Positions 17,322 to 25,864 are shown, numbered from the stretch's first letter. The stretch: DNA of 64,000 nt from MM2 sp035460165 (GCA_035460165.1 DATHWW010000008.1:62001-126000); one strand, 5' to 3'. Numbers and translations are program-made. Notes: generated by a model from the sequence alone, not told the origin.

Positions 17322-17615
17322 ATGGCAACGTTTATCACCCTTTTGAATTTCACCGATCAGGGGATCAGGAATGTTAAGGATTCGCCGGATCGCTACGAAG
17401 CATTCAAGGCGTTGGCCGAAAAACTAGGCGTCACCGTAAAGAGCATTTATTACACGGTCGGGCAATATGACCTCGTGCTGGTTGTCGAGGGCAGCGATGA
17501 AGCGGCGACCGCGATGTTGCTGAAAGCGGGTTCGCTCGGCAATGTACGGTCGCAGACCTTGCGCGCCTTTTCCATGGAGGACATGAGAAAAATAATCGGT
17601 CTGATGCCAGACTGA
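17322..17615 (+). CDS. GYD domain protein
   Basis: A 97-residue protein matching the GYD family, which has a ferredoxin-like alpha/beta fold and no established biochemical role. Seen here are the N-terminal TFITLLNFTDQGIRNVKDSP, the VKSIYYTVGQYDLVLVVEG core (the family's G-x-Y/F-D signature) and the C-terminal LRAFSMEDM. A good AAGGAG site precedes the ATG. The 240 bases between the DUF4186 gene and this one hold nothing I can name. It is probably a separate single-gene transcript. Confidence 0.9.
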   Translation: MATFITLLNFTDQGIRNVKDSPDRYEAFKALAEKLGVTVKSIYYTVGQYDLVLVVEGSDEAATAMLLKAGSLGNVRSQTLRAFSMEDMRKIIGLMPD

Positions 17616-17709
17616 TTTCCAACTGAAGCTTCCAGTATTATTCGAAGTGTATGCTTAGCCATGCATACCAAGCCTTCTTAATTGCCCCTATCATTTAAAA
17701 ATTGACCTC

Positions 17710-18600
17710 ATGTTTACTGGCGTAAGCGCATTTCCATTGACACCTATGAATGAATCGTCCATAGACGAATCAGCATTCTCAAAACTGCTTAGCAATCTTG
17801 TCATTAATAAAGTGGATTCTATTGGTGTCCTAGGCTCTACAGGTAGCTATGCTTATCTAAGCGTTCCAGAGCGAAAGCGTATTGCAGAAATCGCCATTGA
17901 GCATGCTCAGGAAATTCCAATTATTGTAGGTATTGGCGCATTGCGTACCCGCGACGTGTTGACCCTAGCTGAGCATGCTCAATCAGCCGGGGCGGATGCG
18001 GTGCTTTTGGCTCCTGTGTCATATCAAAAGCTCACAGACAATGAAGTGTTTGGGTTGTATGAAACCGTTACGCGCTCGCTTTCCATTCCACTGTGCGTTT
18101 ACGATAATCCATCGACGACGCATTTCGAGTTTAATCACGAGCTCCATGCCAGGATTGCTCAGCTTCCTCATGTAGGATCAATCAAATTACCCCCGCTTCC
18201 TACAGACCCTCAAATTGCCAAGGTGAAAGTAGAGCAATTGCGCAGCCTCATCCCTTCGCATGTGACGATCGGTATTAGTGGAGATGTCTATGCACTAAAT
18301 GGTTTACAAGCAGGTTGCGATGCTTGGTATTCGGTTATTGCAGGGCTCTTTCCCTTAGCAGCTCAGGAGATATTGGGTGCATTCAAGACTCAGGGCGTGG
18401 ATGAGGCAACGAGACTTAATAAAAGGCTTGAGCCCTTATGGGCAATGTTCAAGCAGTATGGAAGTCTACGTGTACTAGCAACTGCTGCTGCATTGCTAGG
18501 CTTTGTTGCGGAACCTTGTTTACCTCTTCCTATCAAGGCGCTCGATAGCGAGAGTAGGACCAAATTAGGGCGCATATTGAAAGAGATAGAATTACTTTGA
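17710..18600 (+). CDS. Dihydrodipicolinate synthase/N-acetylneuraminate lyase family protein
   Basis: A 296-residue class I aldolase-type TIM barrel. The family signatures are GVLGSTGSYAYLS (the G-s-T-G-E region, with Tyr in place of the usual Glu), VGIGALRTRDVLTLAEHA, ADAVLLAPVSYQ, VYDNPSTT (with the catalytic Tyr) and GSIKLPP (with the Schiff-base Lys). This may be a DHDPS-like lyase acting on another 2-keto acid rather than the housekeeping dapA, because the first signature deviates. Base composition is visibly more AT-rich than its neighbours, with codons such as tta, aat and gca, suggesting recent acquisition. The following ferredoxin-like gene begins 2 bases after its stop. Confidence 0.85.
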   Translation: MFTGVSAFPLTPMNESSIDESAFSKLLSNLVINKVDSIGVLGSTGSYAYLSVPERKRIAEIAIEHAQEIPIIVGIGALRTRDVLTLAEHAQSAGADAVLLAPVSYQKLTDNEVFGLYETVTRSLSIPLCVYDNPSTTHFEFNHELHARIAQLPHVGSIKLPPLPTDPQIAKVKVEQLRSLIPSHVTIGISGDVYALNGLQAGCDAWYSVIAGLFPLAAQEILGAFKTQGVDEATRLNKRLEPLWAMFKQYGSLRVLATAAALLGFVAEPCLPLPIKALDSESRTKLGRILKEIELL

Positions 18601-18602
18601 GC

Positions 18603-18806
18603 ATGCAGATTGCCAATCCGGCAGATGAAGTCATGTGCCCTTGCAGCGGCACCACGCGGGGCAATATTCAGCGCCTGTGCGAGCAGGGTCTGGATATGGA
18701 GGCTATTTCCAGGAAGACTGGCGCTATCTCGGGATGTGGCGGCTGCGAATGGGATATTGCGCAATTTCTGAATGATCTCAGCGCACAACGGAACAATTGC
18801 TCGTAG
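18603..18806 (+). CDS. BFD-like [2Fe-2S] protein
   Basis: A 67-residue protein with the BFD-like [2Fe-2S] pattern: MCPCSGTTRGNIQRL (Cys-x-Cys) and GAISGCGGCEWDI (Cys-x-x-Cys). Such domains occur alone in bacterioferritin-associated ferredoxin and as modules of NAD(P)H-dependent reductases. I placed the start at ATG 18603, immediately after the DapA-family stop, rather than at the TTG six bases earlier. Its adjacency to the aldolase-family gene suggests cotranscription. A role in iron release or electron transfer is inferred from the fold only. Confidence 0.75.
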   Translation: MQIANPADEVMCPCSGTTRGNIQRLCEQGLDMEAISRKTGAISGCGGCEWDIAQFLNDLSAQRNNCS

Positions 18807-18846
18807 CCCTGCCAAGAAATTACAAGTCGATGAAATTGATAAAAAT

Positions 18847-19836
18847 TCAATATTGATATCCTGCAGATTTCCCGGCCGGCTTCCGGTTCCAGTTGCGCCG
18901 GAAATCCAGAAAATCGAGCAGGAAAGTCAGCAACACCAGCAATCCCGCCAGACTGAGATACATCCAGCGCAGCGAATACTCCGTGACGAAGCTCGCCGCC
19001 GGCTTCTGAGACTGCACATAATCGTAGAACTCTTCCGTGTTCCGGCCTTCGATATAGCTTCCCTTGATTTCTTGCGCCAGCGACTTGAGATATTCGCTAT
19101 CCAGTTGCGACAAGTAGCGGTCGTATTCCGCATAGGCCACTTCCGGGTCGGGTTCGTCCTGGCTGGTGTCGGAGTAGGCTGCGCCAACTGCGCCGTGCTC
19201 CTTGGCGTCCGCAGACCAGTAGCCCACCCACTTGTTGGCCGCGTTAAAGCGCGGGATCGCCACCGGCGATTGTCCGCCGACGCCGACGAACACTACGTTC
19301 TGGCCGATCTGCACGCCGGAGAGGTCCAGCTTGTTGATCGCGTTGACCTTGGGCGCCTCGTCGCCGTCCGTGAAAAACAGCATCTTCGCGGGCGCGTTCA
19401 GCGCATCGAACACGTTGGCGGCGGCCTTCACGCCGAAGCTCAGCCGGCTGTTGCCGGACCAGGCCATGCGCCATTCCAGGTGCTCGATGGAATCCGTAAT
19501 CTCATCGTAGTTGGCGCACACTTCCAATGGCATGAACAGCAGCGCGACATTCTCGGCGGCGAACACGCCGACACTGATGTAGGTGCCGCACGGCGAAGTC
19601 TCGACCACGCGCTTCATCAGGTGCCGTGTATACGCCATGCGGCTCACGTTCTGGCCGTTGAGCTTCACGTCCTCGGCGTTCATGCTCTGCGACACGTCCG
19701 CTACCAGCAGATAGTTATGCACCTCTTGTTTCAGTTGCACTTGCGGTTTGACCAGCGCCAGCATGAGCAGCAGCGCGGCGCCGGCGAATAGCGCCGATTC
19801 GTGATGTGCCTTGAGAAAATCGAACACCGTTCTCAT
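18847..19836 (-). CDS. mxaL: VWA-domain membrane protein, MxaL-like
   Basis: A 329-residue von Willebrand A protein anchored by an N-terminal segment (LFAGAALLLMLALV) and a C-terminal segment (LSLAGLLVLLTFLLDFL), with the VWA domain in the periplasm. The metal-ion-dependent adhesion motif DVSQSMNAED (DxSxS) and a later FFTDGDEAP are present. Its position as last gene of a moxR-DUF58-mxaA-VWA-mxaK-VWA set identifies it as MxaL-like. In methylotrophs these genes are needed for insertion of calcium into methanol dehydrogenase. The ATG overlaps the mxaK stop (ATGA). Confidence 0.85.
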   Translation of the reverse strand: MRTVFDFLKAHHESALFAGAALLLMLALVKPQVQLKQEVHNYLLVADVSQSMNAEDVKLNGQNVSRMAYTRHLMKRVVETSPCGTYISVGVFAAENVALLFMPLEVCANYDEITDSIEHLEWRMAWSGNSRLSFGVKAAANVFDALNAPAKMLFFTDGDEAPKVNAINKLDLSGVQIGQNVVFVGVGGQSPVAIPRFNAANKWVGYWSADAKEHGAVGAAYSDTSQDEPDPEVAYAEYDRYLSQLDSEYLKSLAQEIKGSYIEGRNTEEFYDYVQSQKPAASFVTEYSLRWMYLSLAGLLVLLTFLLDFLDFRRNWNRKPAGKSAGYQY

Positions 19837-20369
19837 GGCAATCCGATTGGCAGGTTGCTGAGCTGCATCCCGGATTGCTCCTTGGGGGCGCCCTTTGTGC
19901 CGGCCGGCATCACGCCGTGCAGTAGGCTCAGGTTGAACTTGGCGGTGCGCAGGCCGGGGTCGGTGCGCAGCGCTTGTTCATAGCCCATGCGCGCCTGGGT
20001 GAATGCGTAGCGAGCTTCGTCCTTGAGCGTGCCATCGTCGTTCAGGCGGCGTTCCAGCCCAGAGAGAAACAGGTTGTTGGCGATATTGAATTGGATGCGT
20101 GCACGGTCGGCAGTTTCCGGCGCCATCTCCAGCAGTTGCCCATAAGTCTGGACAGCATGCTTGTAGTCCTGATGCTGACCCTGGTCGTAAGCGGCGGAAA
20201 ATTTCTTCTGGAACGGATAGGCTTCGTCAGTGACCAGCTGGCCGGAGGCCAGTGCGGCGTTGATACCCTCGATATGCCAGGTCTGGTAAGTCTCGTAAGC
20301 CGTGCCGGCCAGTCCTATGACAAGCATCAGCCCCAGCACGATGTTTTTTCTTTTCAGGCGGTTTTCCAT
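19833..20369 (-). CDS. mxaK: MxaK-like protein
   Basis: A 178-residue protein with one N-terminal membrane segment (IVLGLMLVIGLAGTAYETY) and a periplasmic alpha-helical part with tetratricopeptide-like character (NIANNLFLSGLERR, ARMGYEQALRTDPGLRTAKFNLSLL). Order and size match MxaK of methanol-oxidation gene clusters. It overlaps mxaC by 16 bases upstream and mxaL by 4 bases downstream. The exact role is unknown even in methylotrophs; it is thought to act with the MoxR/VWA proteins in enzyme maturation. Confidence 0.8.
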   Translation of the reverse strand: MENRLKRKNIVLGLMLVIGLAGTAYETYQTWHIEGINAALASGQLVTDEAYPFQKKFSAAYDQGQHQDYKHAVQTYGQLLEMAPETADRARIQFNIANNLFLSGLERRLNDDGTLKDEARYAFTQARMGYEQALRTDPGLRTAKFNLSLLHGVMPAGTKGAPKEQSGMQLSNLPIGLP

Positions 20370-21337
20370 GAATGCACTCTCAGGTTCTTGACGATGAATA
20401 ACAGCACGCAGAGGCCCAGCGCGAGTTGGATCAAGTCGCGCGCGTAATCGTGTCCTGGCATGTTGACGGCATACTGGATCACGTTTTTCTCGCGCGCGTC
20501 GATGTCGCGGAGCGCCGATTGCAGCGCGGTAGGGTTGTCCGCCTCGTAGGCGCGGTACTTGATCTTGAGCGACTTGAAGTACTGATCCAGCTCCAGCACC
20601 GGTGGCATCGACTCCGGCGCATAGGCCGAGTTTTGGCCGAAGATGCTGATGTCGTCAGGCTCGCGCAGCACGATCCAGTAGAGATTCAACTTCTTGGTGG
20701 TGAGCTGCTCGCGGATTTTCTGCTTAACGCGCGGGCTAATTTTCCCCGCCCCGTCTGACAGCAAAATGACCGCTCGCGAGCCCGAGCTCGGAATGTCGTC
20801 GAATAACGAGACGCCTTCAGTGATGCCGGCTCCGATGTTGGTCTGGTTGATACTCGCCGTGGTGGCCGCATCGACGGCTGCGAACACCGCCTTGCGGTTG
20901 CTGGTGATCTTCACGCCGTGCAGCGCAGCATTGGTGAATCCCACCACGCCTATCATGTCGTCCGGCCGTGCGTTGATGAAGTCGGTGATCAGGCGTCGCG
21001 CTGCCGTGGCTTTCACCTCGGCGGTTCGGCCGCTGGTGGAATCGCCGGCGAAGGGGTGTTCCATGCTGACGCTGCGGTCGATCACCACTACCGTCTGCGC
21101 GCCCTTGCCGATCTTTTGCACCTTGATGTCCGGCCCCTGCGGCCCAGACAGTGCCATGACGACCGCAGCCAGCAACAGTGCGATCAGTGTGCGCACGGTA
21201 GTGTCGGCGATCTCCGAAACGCGGTCGAGCGGCACCATTTCCAGCCAGGAGTAAAGCTGACCCTGACGGCTCTTGAGCCAGAATGGCGTGAAGGCGAGGG
21301 GCAGCAGCAAAAGTGCCCAGGGATGTAGCAGCGTCAT
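20354..21337 (-). CDS. mxaC: VWA-domain membrane protein, MxaC-like
   Basis: A 327-residue von Willebrand A protein with BatA-like topology: N-terminal hydrophobic helices (WALLLLPLAFTPFWL and TLIALLLAAVVMALSG), a VWA domain with VVVIDRSVSMEHPF (DxSxS) and VILLSDGAGKISP, and a C-terminal membrane helix (LIQLALGLCVLLFIV). It is the MxaC member of this operon. MoxR-type ATPases commonly work with such VWA proteins in metal insertion or complex assembly. It overlaps mxaA by ATGA and mxaK by 16 bases. Confidence 0.85.
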   Translation of the reverse strand: MTLLHPWALLLLPLAFTPFWLKSRQGQLYSWLEMVPLDRVSEIADTTVRTLIALLLAAVVMALSGPQGPDIKVQKIGKGAQTVVVIDRSVSMEHPFAGDSTSGRTAEVKATAARRLITDFINARPDDMIGVVGFTNAALHGVKITSNRKAVFAAVDAATTASINQTNIGAGITEGVSLFDDIPSSGSRAVILLSDGAGKISPRVKQKIREQLTTKKLNLYWIVLREPDDISIFGQNSAYAPESMPPVLELDQYFKSLKIKYRAYEADNPTALQSALRDIDAREKNVIQYAVNMPGHDYARDLIQLALGLCVLLFIVKNLRVHSWKTA

Positions 21338-22248
21338 GCCGCACCTCGCTCGCAGTCGCGCAGCCGCTTGCTGAATGCCGCCACTTCCTTCACGAAAGCA
21401 TCCGCGTCTTGCGGTGGGTCGGAGAACAGCGCGCGGCCGGAATGTGCGAAGAACGCCTCGATATCGGCATGGGCGCGCGCAAACTGCGGATGTTTTTCCG
21501 CGAATGCGTCAATGTCCGCTGCGAACAGATTGCGGCCATGCACGCGGTTGAATGCTTCATGCAGCGTGGTCAGTGCCGTCTTCCAGGCCTGCCCATCATT
21601 ACTCGGCAAGCGCTTGATGCGACGATGCGCCTGGGCGAACGGGCCGTTCATGAACGGCAGCCAGCGGCTGTCCGCGTTGTAGTAGGCCAGCGCCAGCGTA
21701 CTGATGGCCAGCAGGGCGAGAAAGCCGAATAGCCTCGCCCGGTGGGTTTCCGTATCGATGATGGACGGACGGAATTGCGGCTGCAGATTACCTTTGGCCG
21801 TAGTGATGTCCGCCACCGCCAGCGGCGAATACCAGAAACGCCAGGCCGGGATCTTCAACGATAGGCCTTGCGGCCCGCCGGTCAGCGCAAAAGTTTCTTC
21901 CGGCAGCAGCATCACGGCCGGCGCATGGGCATGCCCGAAGATTTGATAGCGCAACGTGACGATATAGCGGTTGGCCTGGTCGGTGTCCCGCTTCTCGATC
22001 TGCAAGTCGGCCAGCTCGATGCCATCGCGATTGGAGCCTTTCATCGGCAGGGCGCTGCGCGAAAGCTGGTAGGGCACAGGCGCTTCGAGTACGACGGAGC
22101 GCTCCATGATGTCGCCGATGCGGATACCCGTGCTCTGGATCGGGTTGACCAGTTTCACGATACGCGCCGCCGATGGTTCCGCTACGGCAGCATCGGCGAG
22201 CAGCACCAGGCCGGCGAGGACGATGAATTTACTAACGAAATTGTTCAT
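21334..22248 (-). CDS. mxaA: MxaA-like protein
   Basis: A 304-residue protein with a Sec signal (FIVLAGLVLLADAAVAEP), a periplasmic domain starting VKLVNPIQSTGIRIGDIMERSVVLEAP, a single membrane helix (LFGFLALLAISTLALAYY) and a C-terminal cytoplasmic part (AWKTALTTLHEAFNRVHG ... FAEKHPQFARA). This is the organisation of MxaA, a protein genetically required for calcium incorporation into methanol dehydrogenase in methylotrophs. ATGA overlaps occur on both sides. No catalytic residues are known. Confidence 0.82.
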   Translation of the reverse strand: MNNFVSKFIVLAGLVLLADAAVAEPSAARIVKLVNPIQSTGIRIGDIMERSVVLEAPVPYQLSRSALPMKGSNRDGIELADLQIEKRDTDQANRYIVTLRYQIFGHAHAPAVMLLPEETFALTGGPQGLSLKIPAWRFWYSPLAVADITTAKGNLQPQFRPSIIDTETHRARLFGFLALLAISTLALAYYNADSRWLPFMNGPFAQAHRRIKRLPSNDGQAWKTALTTLHEAFNRVHGRNLFAADIDAFAEKHPQFARAHADIEAFFAHSGRALFSDPPQDADAFVKEVAAFSKRLRDCERGAA

Positions 22249-23108
22249 AAGCTCATGTATTGCTCAAAGTATTGGGACATGGCGTCGGCATCGAAAGCGT
22301 CTTCGATGAAGTGCGCCGGGCAGTCGTATCGGGTGAACAGGTCTTCCAGCGCTTCGCGCCGTGCCGCGAAGGCGGCTTCAAACTGCGCACGTATCGCTTC
22401 GCGAAAGAAAATGGTGCGACTCCTTCCGGTTTCCGGGTCGATCAAGTTGCCGAACCCGAAGCGGGGCAGCGCCTTGTATTCGCGCGCATCCCACAACACC
22501 ACCGGGATCACCTGGTGCAACGACATCATGTTGAGGGCTTCTGCGATGAGCTCCAGTGGCATATGGAAATCGGAAATCCAGAACACCAGCCCGCGATGCT
22601 GGCTGAGATATTGCGGCACCTCGAGGATGCCTTCCGGTCCGACGCGCAGATGGCGGAAATCGCCCAGTAACTCGATGGTCTCGAAAGACTGGTGGACATA
22701 GTGGCTCAAAGGTAGCGTCAACTCTTCCACCACATGTCTGTGATAACCGATCAAGCCAAAGAGATCGCCCGCCTCGTGCGCCGAGTATGCCACTGACGCC
22801 GCGATAGCCTTGGCAATGTCCAACTTGCGCCGCTGGCCGCCAAATTGCATCGAGCCGGAGAGATCACACACCGCGAATACGGGAGTCGTGTTGTCCTGGT
22901 TATACAGCTTTACCTGCACCTGCTCGAAAGGGTCGCGTAGCGACTGGCGCAAGTCCATGCGTCGCGCGTCCGGGTAATCGACCAGCGGTACATTGCCGCG
23001 ATATTCGAACCCCAGCCCGCGCTGAGTTCCCTTGTGTCCGCCGAAATGGACGCTGTTGGAGCGCCACGGAATGGTGTAGGTGAACGGCTTGGCATAGGCC
23101 GGAATCAT
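22245..23108 (-). CDS. mxaS: DUF58 protein, MxaS-like
   Basis: A 287-residue protein of the DUF58 family, whose VWA-like fold usually accompanies MoxR ATPases. Visible features are the family block YRGNVPLVDYPDARRMDLRQS near the N-terminus, VFAVCDLSGSMQFGG (a DxSxS-like metal site) and LVFWISDFHMP. It matches MxaS by order: directly after the MoxR gene (2-base gap) and overlapping mxaA by ATGA. It is probably a cytoplasmic or membrane-peripheral partner of the ATPase. Confidence 0.85.
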   Translation of the reverse strand: MIPAYAKPFTYTIPWRSNSVHFGGHKGTQRGLGFEYRGNVPLVDYPDARRMDLRQSLRDPFEQVQVKLYNQDNTTPVFAVCDLSGSMQFGGQRRKLDIAKAIAASVAYSAHEAGDLFGLIGYHRHVVEELTLPLSHYVHQSFETIELLGDFRHLRVGPEGILEVPQYLSQHRGLVFWISDFHMPLELIAEALNMMSLHQVIPVVLWDAREYKALPRFGFGNLIDPETGRSRTIFFREAIRAQFEAAFAARREALEDLFTRYDCPAHFIEDAFDADAMSQYFEQYMSL

Positions 23109-23110
23109 GT

Positions 23111-24145
23111 TCAGCCTTGAGCCGGTACGGCGACGGTGTCGATGATGCGGCCGGTCAGCTCGCGCGACAGCGCGGTGCGGCGCATCTCATACATCGAATG
23201 AAACACCAGGCGGTGCGCGACGATTTCGTGGAACACCGCATGGAGGTCTTCCGGATACAAGCTGTCGCGCTCTTTCAGCCAGGCATGCACGCGCGCCGCC
23301 ATCAGCAGCATGCCCATGCCGCGAGGGCTGGCGCCGGTGTGGATCAAGCGGTGCACGTCCACGCTGTCCATCTTGACGCCGAATTTCTCGGGATGCTGCG
23401 TGGCTTCCCACAAATCCAGCGCGTATTCCTTGATCGCATCGCTGGCGCGGACGTGACTCTGGAGTGTGCGCGAGAAGTCGTTGAGTTGGTCGAAATGCAG
23501 GATTTCCGGCTCCACCTGCTGCGTCAGCTCCTCGGCATGCTGGTAGCGCGTGTCAAACATCAGCGATTTGCGCAGTTCGCGGTCGGACGGAATCTCGATA
23601 GGGATTTCCATCATGAAGCGGTCGCGCGCGGCGGAAGGAATTTCGAAGGTCTCGTTCTTTTCCACCTGGTTGCGGTCGGCAAAGACCAGCATATGCGGCA
23701 GGCGGTATTCGCGTTTGAAAGCATGCAGGTGGCGCTCGGCCATCACGCGCAACATGAGCGCATGCACCTGCGGGCGAGCGCGATTGATTTCATTAAAGAA
23801 GAACACCGATAGGTTTTCGCCGGCGCGCAGCAACGGGCCTTCGTCGATCTGCGGACGGCCGTCCGCGCCGAGGAAGGTGTGATAGATGAGGTCGTTGGGC
23901 ATCAGGTCGACCGTGCCTTCGATGCGCTCATAAGCGCCGCCGATGCCGCGCGTAATGGATTGCAGCAATGTCGTCTTGCCCACGCCGACGCCGCCCTCCA
24001 GTAGCACGTGGCCGCGGGCGAAAATGGCGATATTCATCAGGTGGATGGCTTTATCTTGCCCGACGATGACCTTTCTTACTTCGTTTTCCAGCTTCAGGGC
24101 GTGGCTGCGCCAGTCAGCGAGCTGGTGATCCAAAACTTGAGACAT
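23111..24145 (-). CDS. mxaR: MoxR-family AAA+ ATPase (MxaR-like)
   Basis: A 344-residue AAA+ ATPase. It shows the Walker A GGVGVGKTTL, the Walker B/sensor region FFNEINRARPQVHALML (with the MoxR-type NEINRA), and ADRNQVEKNETFEIPSAARDRF as sensor and arginine-finger region. MoxR ATPases act as chaperones for metal insertion and complex maturation together with VWA proteins. I placed the start at ATG 24145, which has AAGGAA upstream, instead of the longer frame starting at 24193. It is the first gene of the six-gene operon. No mxaF, mxaJ, mxaG or mxaI gene is present in this window, so the client enzyme is not adjacent. Confidence 0.92.
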   Translation of the reverse strand: MSQVLDHQLADWRSHALKLENEVRKVIVGQDKAIHLMNIAIFARGHVLLEGGVGVGKTTLLQSITRGIGGAYERIEGTVDLMPNDLIYHTFLGADGRPQIDEGPLLRAGENLSVFFFNEINRARPQVHALMLRVMAERHLHAFKREYRLPHMLVFADRNQVEKNETFEIPSAARDRFMMEIPIEIPSDRELRKSLMFDTRYQHAEELTQQVEPEILHFDQLNDFSRTLQSHVRASDAIKEYALDLWEATQHPEKFGVKMDSVDVHRLIHTGASPRGMGMLLMAARVHAWLKERDSLYPEDLHAVFHEIVAHRLVFHSMYEMRRTALSRELTGRIIDTVAVPAQG

Positions 24146-24189
24146 GGGATTCCTTTGTTGGTAGGTGCGTAAGATACAACCAGGTATAG

Positions 24190-24318
24190 TCACTCAGCGG
24201 TAAAGCTGGTGCGCGGACGGCCGTTCAAGATGTTGTTGGCGCCCCAATTTGTAACGTTACTAAAGGCTTCGGAGCCGACGAAAGCGTGAAACGCAGTTTC
24301 GTCTGTCCATTCGGACAT
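24190..24318 (-). pseudogene. 3' remnant resembling an antibiotic-biosynthesis-monooxygenase-type gene
   Basis: Minus-strand frame of 42 codons reading MSEWTDETAFHAFVG, then SEAFSNVTNWGANNIL and NGRPRTSF before the stop. This resembles the C-terminal half of small ABM-type (ferredoxin-fold) monooxygenases, where a W-x-x-E/D-x-x-F motif is followed by an S-x-A-F segment and a final G-R-P-R. The frame directly upstream is closed (taa ccc gca ttc), and no N-terminal half can be found in any frame. A 5'-truncated relic is therefore likelier than a complete gene. The recognition is by pattern only and is tentative. Confidence 0.4.
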
Positions 24319-24487
24319 GAATGCGGGTTAGGTGCATGGCGCAACTGGGGGTATACAAATAATTTCGTGCCCATCATTCGATCTCGCTCACAAGCATGAC
24401 CGAACTATACCGATCTGTATATGTTTTACAAGGCCAACTAAAAGATTTTTACAGGATTACGAAGGGTAGGGTGCTCCGGTATACCGG

Positions 24488-25651
24488 CTATTTCGTATAC
24501 GGAGACTTGAAAGGATTGTGCTCGTTGAGTTCGTCGATGTAATCGCGGATGTGCAGTGTTTCGCGCGCCAGGAATTCCTCGATTGCCCCCGAAAACCCCG
24601 GATGCGCCAGCCAGTGCGCGGAGTAGGTTGGTGTCGGTAGCAGTCCGCGCGCCAGCTTGTGCTCGCCCTGCGCACCGCCTTCGAAAACGCTGATGCCGCG
24701 CGCGATGCAGAAATCGATAGCCTGGTAATAACAGGTCTCGAAATGCAGGCCGGGCAAATACTGTTGCGCACCCCAATAGCGGCCATAGAGCGTTTCGTTA
24801 TCGAAGATATTGAGCGAGGAGGCGATGTCTTCACCATCTTGTTCCGCCACGATCAACAGGATGTTGTCGGGCATGACGCGCCCGAGTTTTATGAAGAATT
24901 CCAGCGTCAGATAAGGCATGGAGCGGTGCTGACGGTAGGTATTGACGTAGCAGTCGGTAAAAAACTCCCAGTCTTGCTCGCGAATTTTCGCGCCGGTCAG
25001 ATGCCGGAAAGTGATGCGCCTGTCGAACACCTTGCGCCGCTCCTGCCGAACTTTCTTGCGCTTGTCATGGTTCATCGCGGCCAGGTAATCATTGAAAGTG
25101 CGGTAACCCGGATTGGTCCAGTGAAACTGCACGCCCTCGCGGATCATCAGTCCGGCGTCCTCGAAAATGCCGCGCTCGGCTTCGGTGGGAAACAGGCAAT
25201 GGAAGGAAGACAGCCCGGCATTCTTGGCGTAATTCACCGCCGCGATCACCAGCAGCTTCCTGCAGTCGTCATTCTCCGCCAGCAGGCGCGGCCCCGTCAC
25301 TGGAGTGAACGGCACCGCCGAAAGCAGTTTGGGATAATAATCGAGACCATTGCGCTCATACGCATCCGCCCACGCCCAGTCGAACACATACTCGCCATAG
25401 GAATGATGCTTCACATACATCGGCAGCGCCCCGACCAGATAAGTCCCCAGCCACAAGGTCATATGCTGCGGCATCCATCCGGTTTCAAGGGTGGCGCAGC
25501 CGGTATCCTCCAGCGCGCGGAGAAAGGCATGTTGCAGAAAAGGCTGGGTTCCTGCGAGGCTATTCCAGTCTTGCGGGGCAATCTCGGCAATACTGTCGAA
25601 TACCCGGAAGGTCGGGCTCAGTTCCCTGCTGGTGGAGGTGTTGTCCGCCAT
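24488..25651 (-). CDS. FemAB/GNAT-like acyltransferase (DUF482, peptidogalycan-type)
   Basis: A 387-residue cytoplasmic protein of the DUF482 group (FemAB-like, in the GNAT superfamily). Blocks seen are DWNSLAGTQPFLQHAFLRALE at the N-terminus (cited only in part), WMPQHMTLW, HSYGEYVFDWAWADAY, FTPVTGPRLL, NHDKRKKVRQERRKVF and FEGGAQGEHKLARGLLP near the end. Relatives are annotated as peptidogalycan biosynthesis or recognition proteins, but the biochemical reaction is not established. It follows the YjfB-like gene by 15 bases on the same strand. No obvious ribosome site precedes the ATG, so translation may depend on the upstream gene. Confidence 0.85.
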   Translation of the reverse strand: MADNTSTSRELSPTFRVFDSIAEIAPQDWNSLAGTQPFLQHAFLRALEDTGCATLETGWMPQHMTLWLGTYLVGALPMYVKHHSYGEYVFDWAWADAYERNGLDYYPKLLSAVPFTPVTGPRLLAENDDCRKLLVIAAVNYAKNAGLSSFHCLFPTEAERGIFEDAGLMIREGVQFHWTNPGYRTFNDYLAAMNHDKRKKVRQERRKVFDRRITFRHLTGAKIREQDWEFFTDCYVNTYRQHRSMPYLTLEFFIKLGRVMPDNILLIVAEQDGEDIASSLNIFDNETLYGRYWGAQQYLPGLHFETCYYQAIDFCIARGISVFEGGAQGEHKLARGLLPTPTYSAHWLAHPGFSGAIEEFLARETLHIRDYIDELNEHNPFKSPYTK

Positions 25652-25666
25652 CGCATTTACGGCAGC

Positions 25667-25864
25667 TTAGGCCGTGGTGTCGATGGTGTTTCCGAGATTG
25701 GGCGGGTTATTGGCGGGAGACGTTTGCATCAACGCATTGATCAACGTCATTGTGCTGCTGGTTTGTACTTCCAGCACTTTCTTCAGCACGGCTATGCCAA
25801 TGGCGTCCCTGGTCTGTTGGGTAGACATGGCGGTCGCCAGGCTGGCGATATTGTTCACGTCCAT
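25667..25864 (-). CDS. YjfB-like putative motility protein
   Basis: A 65-residue protein resembling the YjfB family, described as putative motility proteins: it begins with DVNNIASLATAMSTQQTRDAIG, cited as far as SLATAMS, then IAVLKKVLEVQ and a Thr/Asn/Pro-rich tail. The function is unknown; in other bacteria the family often lies near chemotaxis or flagellar genes, none of which is in this window. A strong GGGAGGTCATC ribosome site precedes the ATG. It is probably the first gene of a small minus-strand transcript with the FemAB-like gene. Confidence 0.8.
   Translation of the reverse strand: MDVNNIASLATAMSTQQTRDAIGIAVLKKVLEVQTSSTMTLINALMQTSPANNPPNLGNTIDTTA

Noticed and set aside
17105..17377. 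Frame of 90 codons overlapping the GYD gene start
   Set aside because: It overlaps a well-supported gene with a good ribosome site, and its sequence has no family-like pattern.
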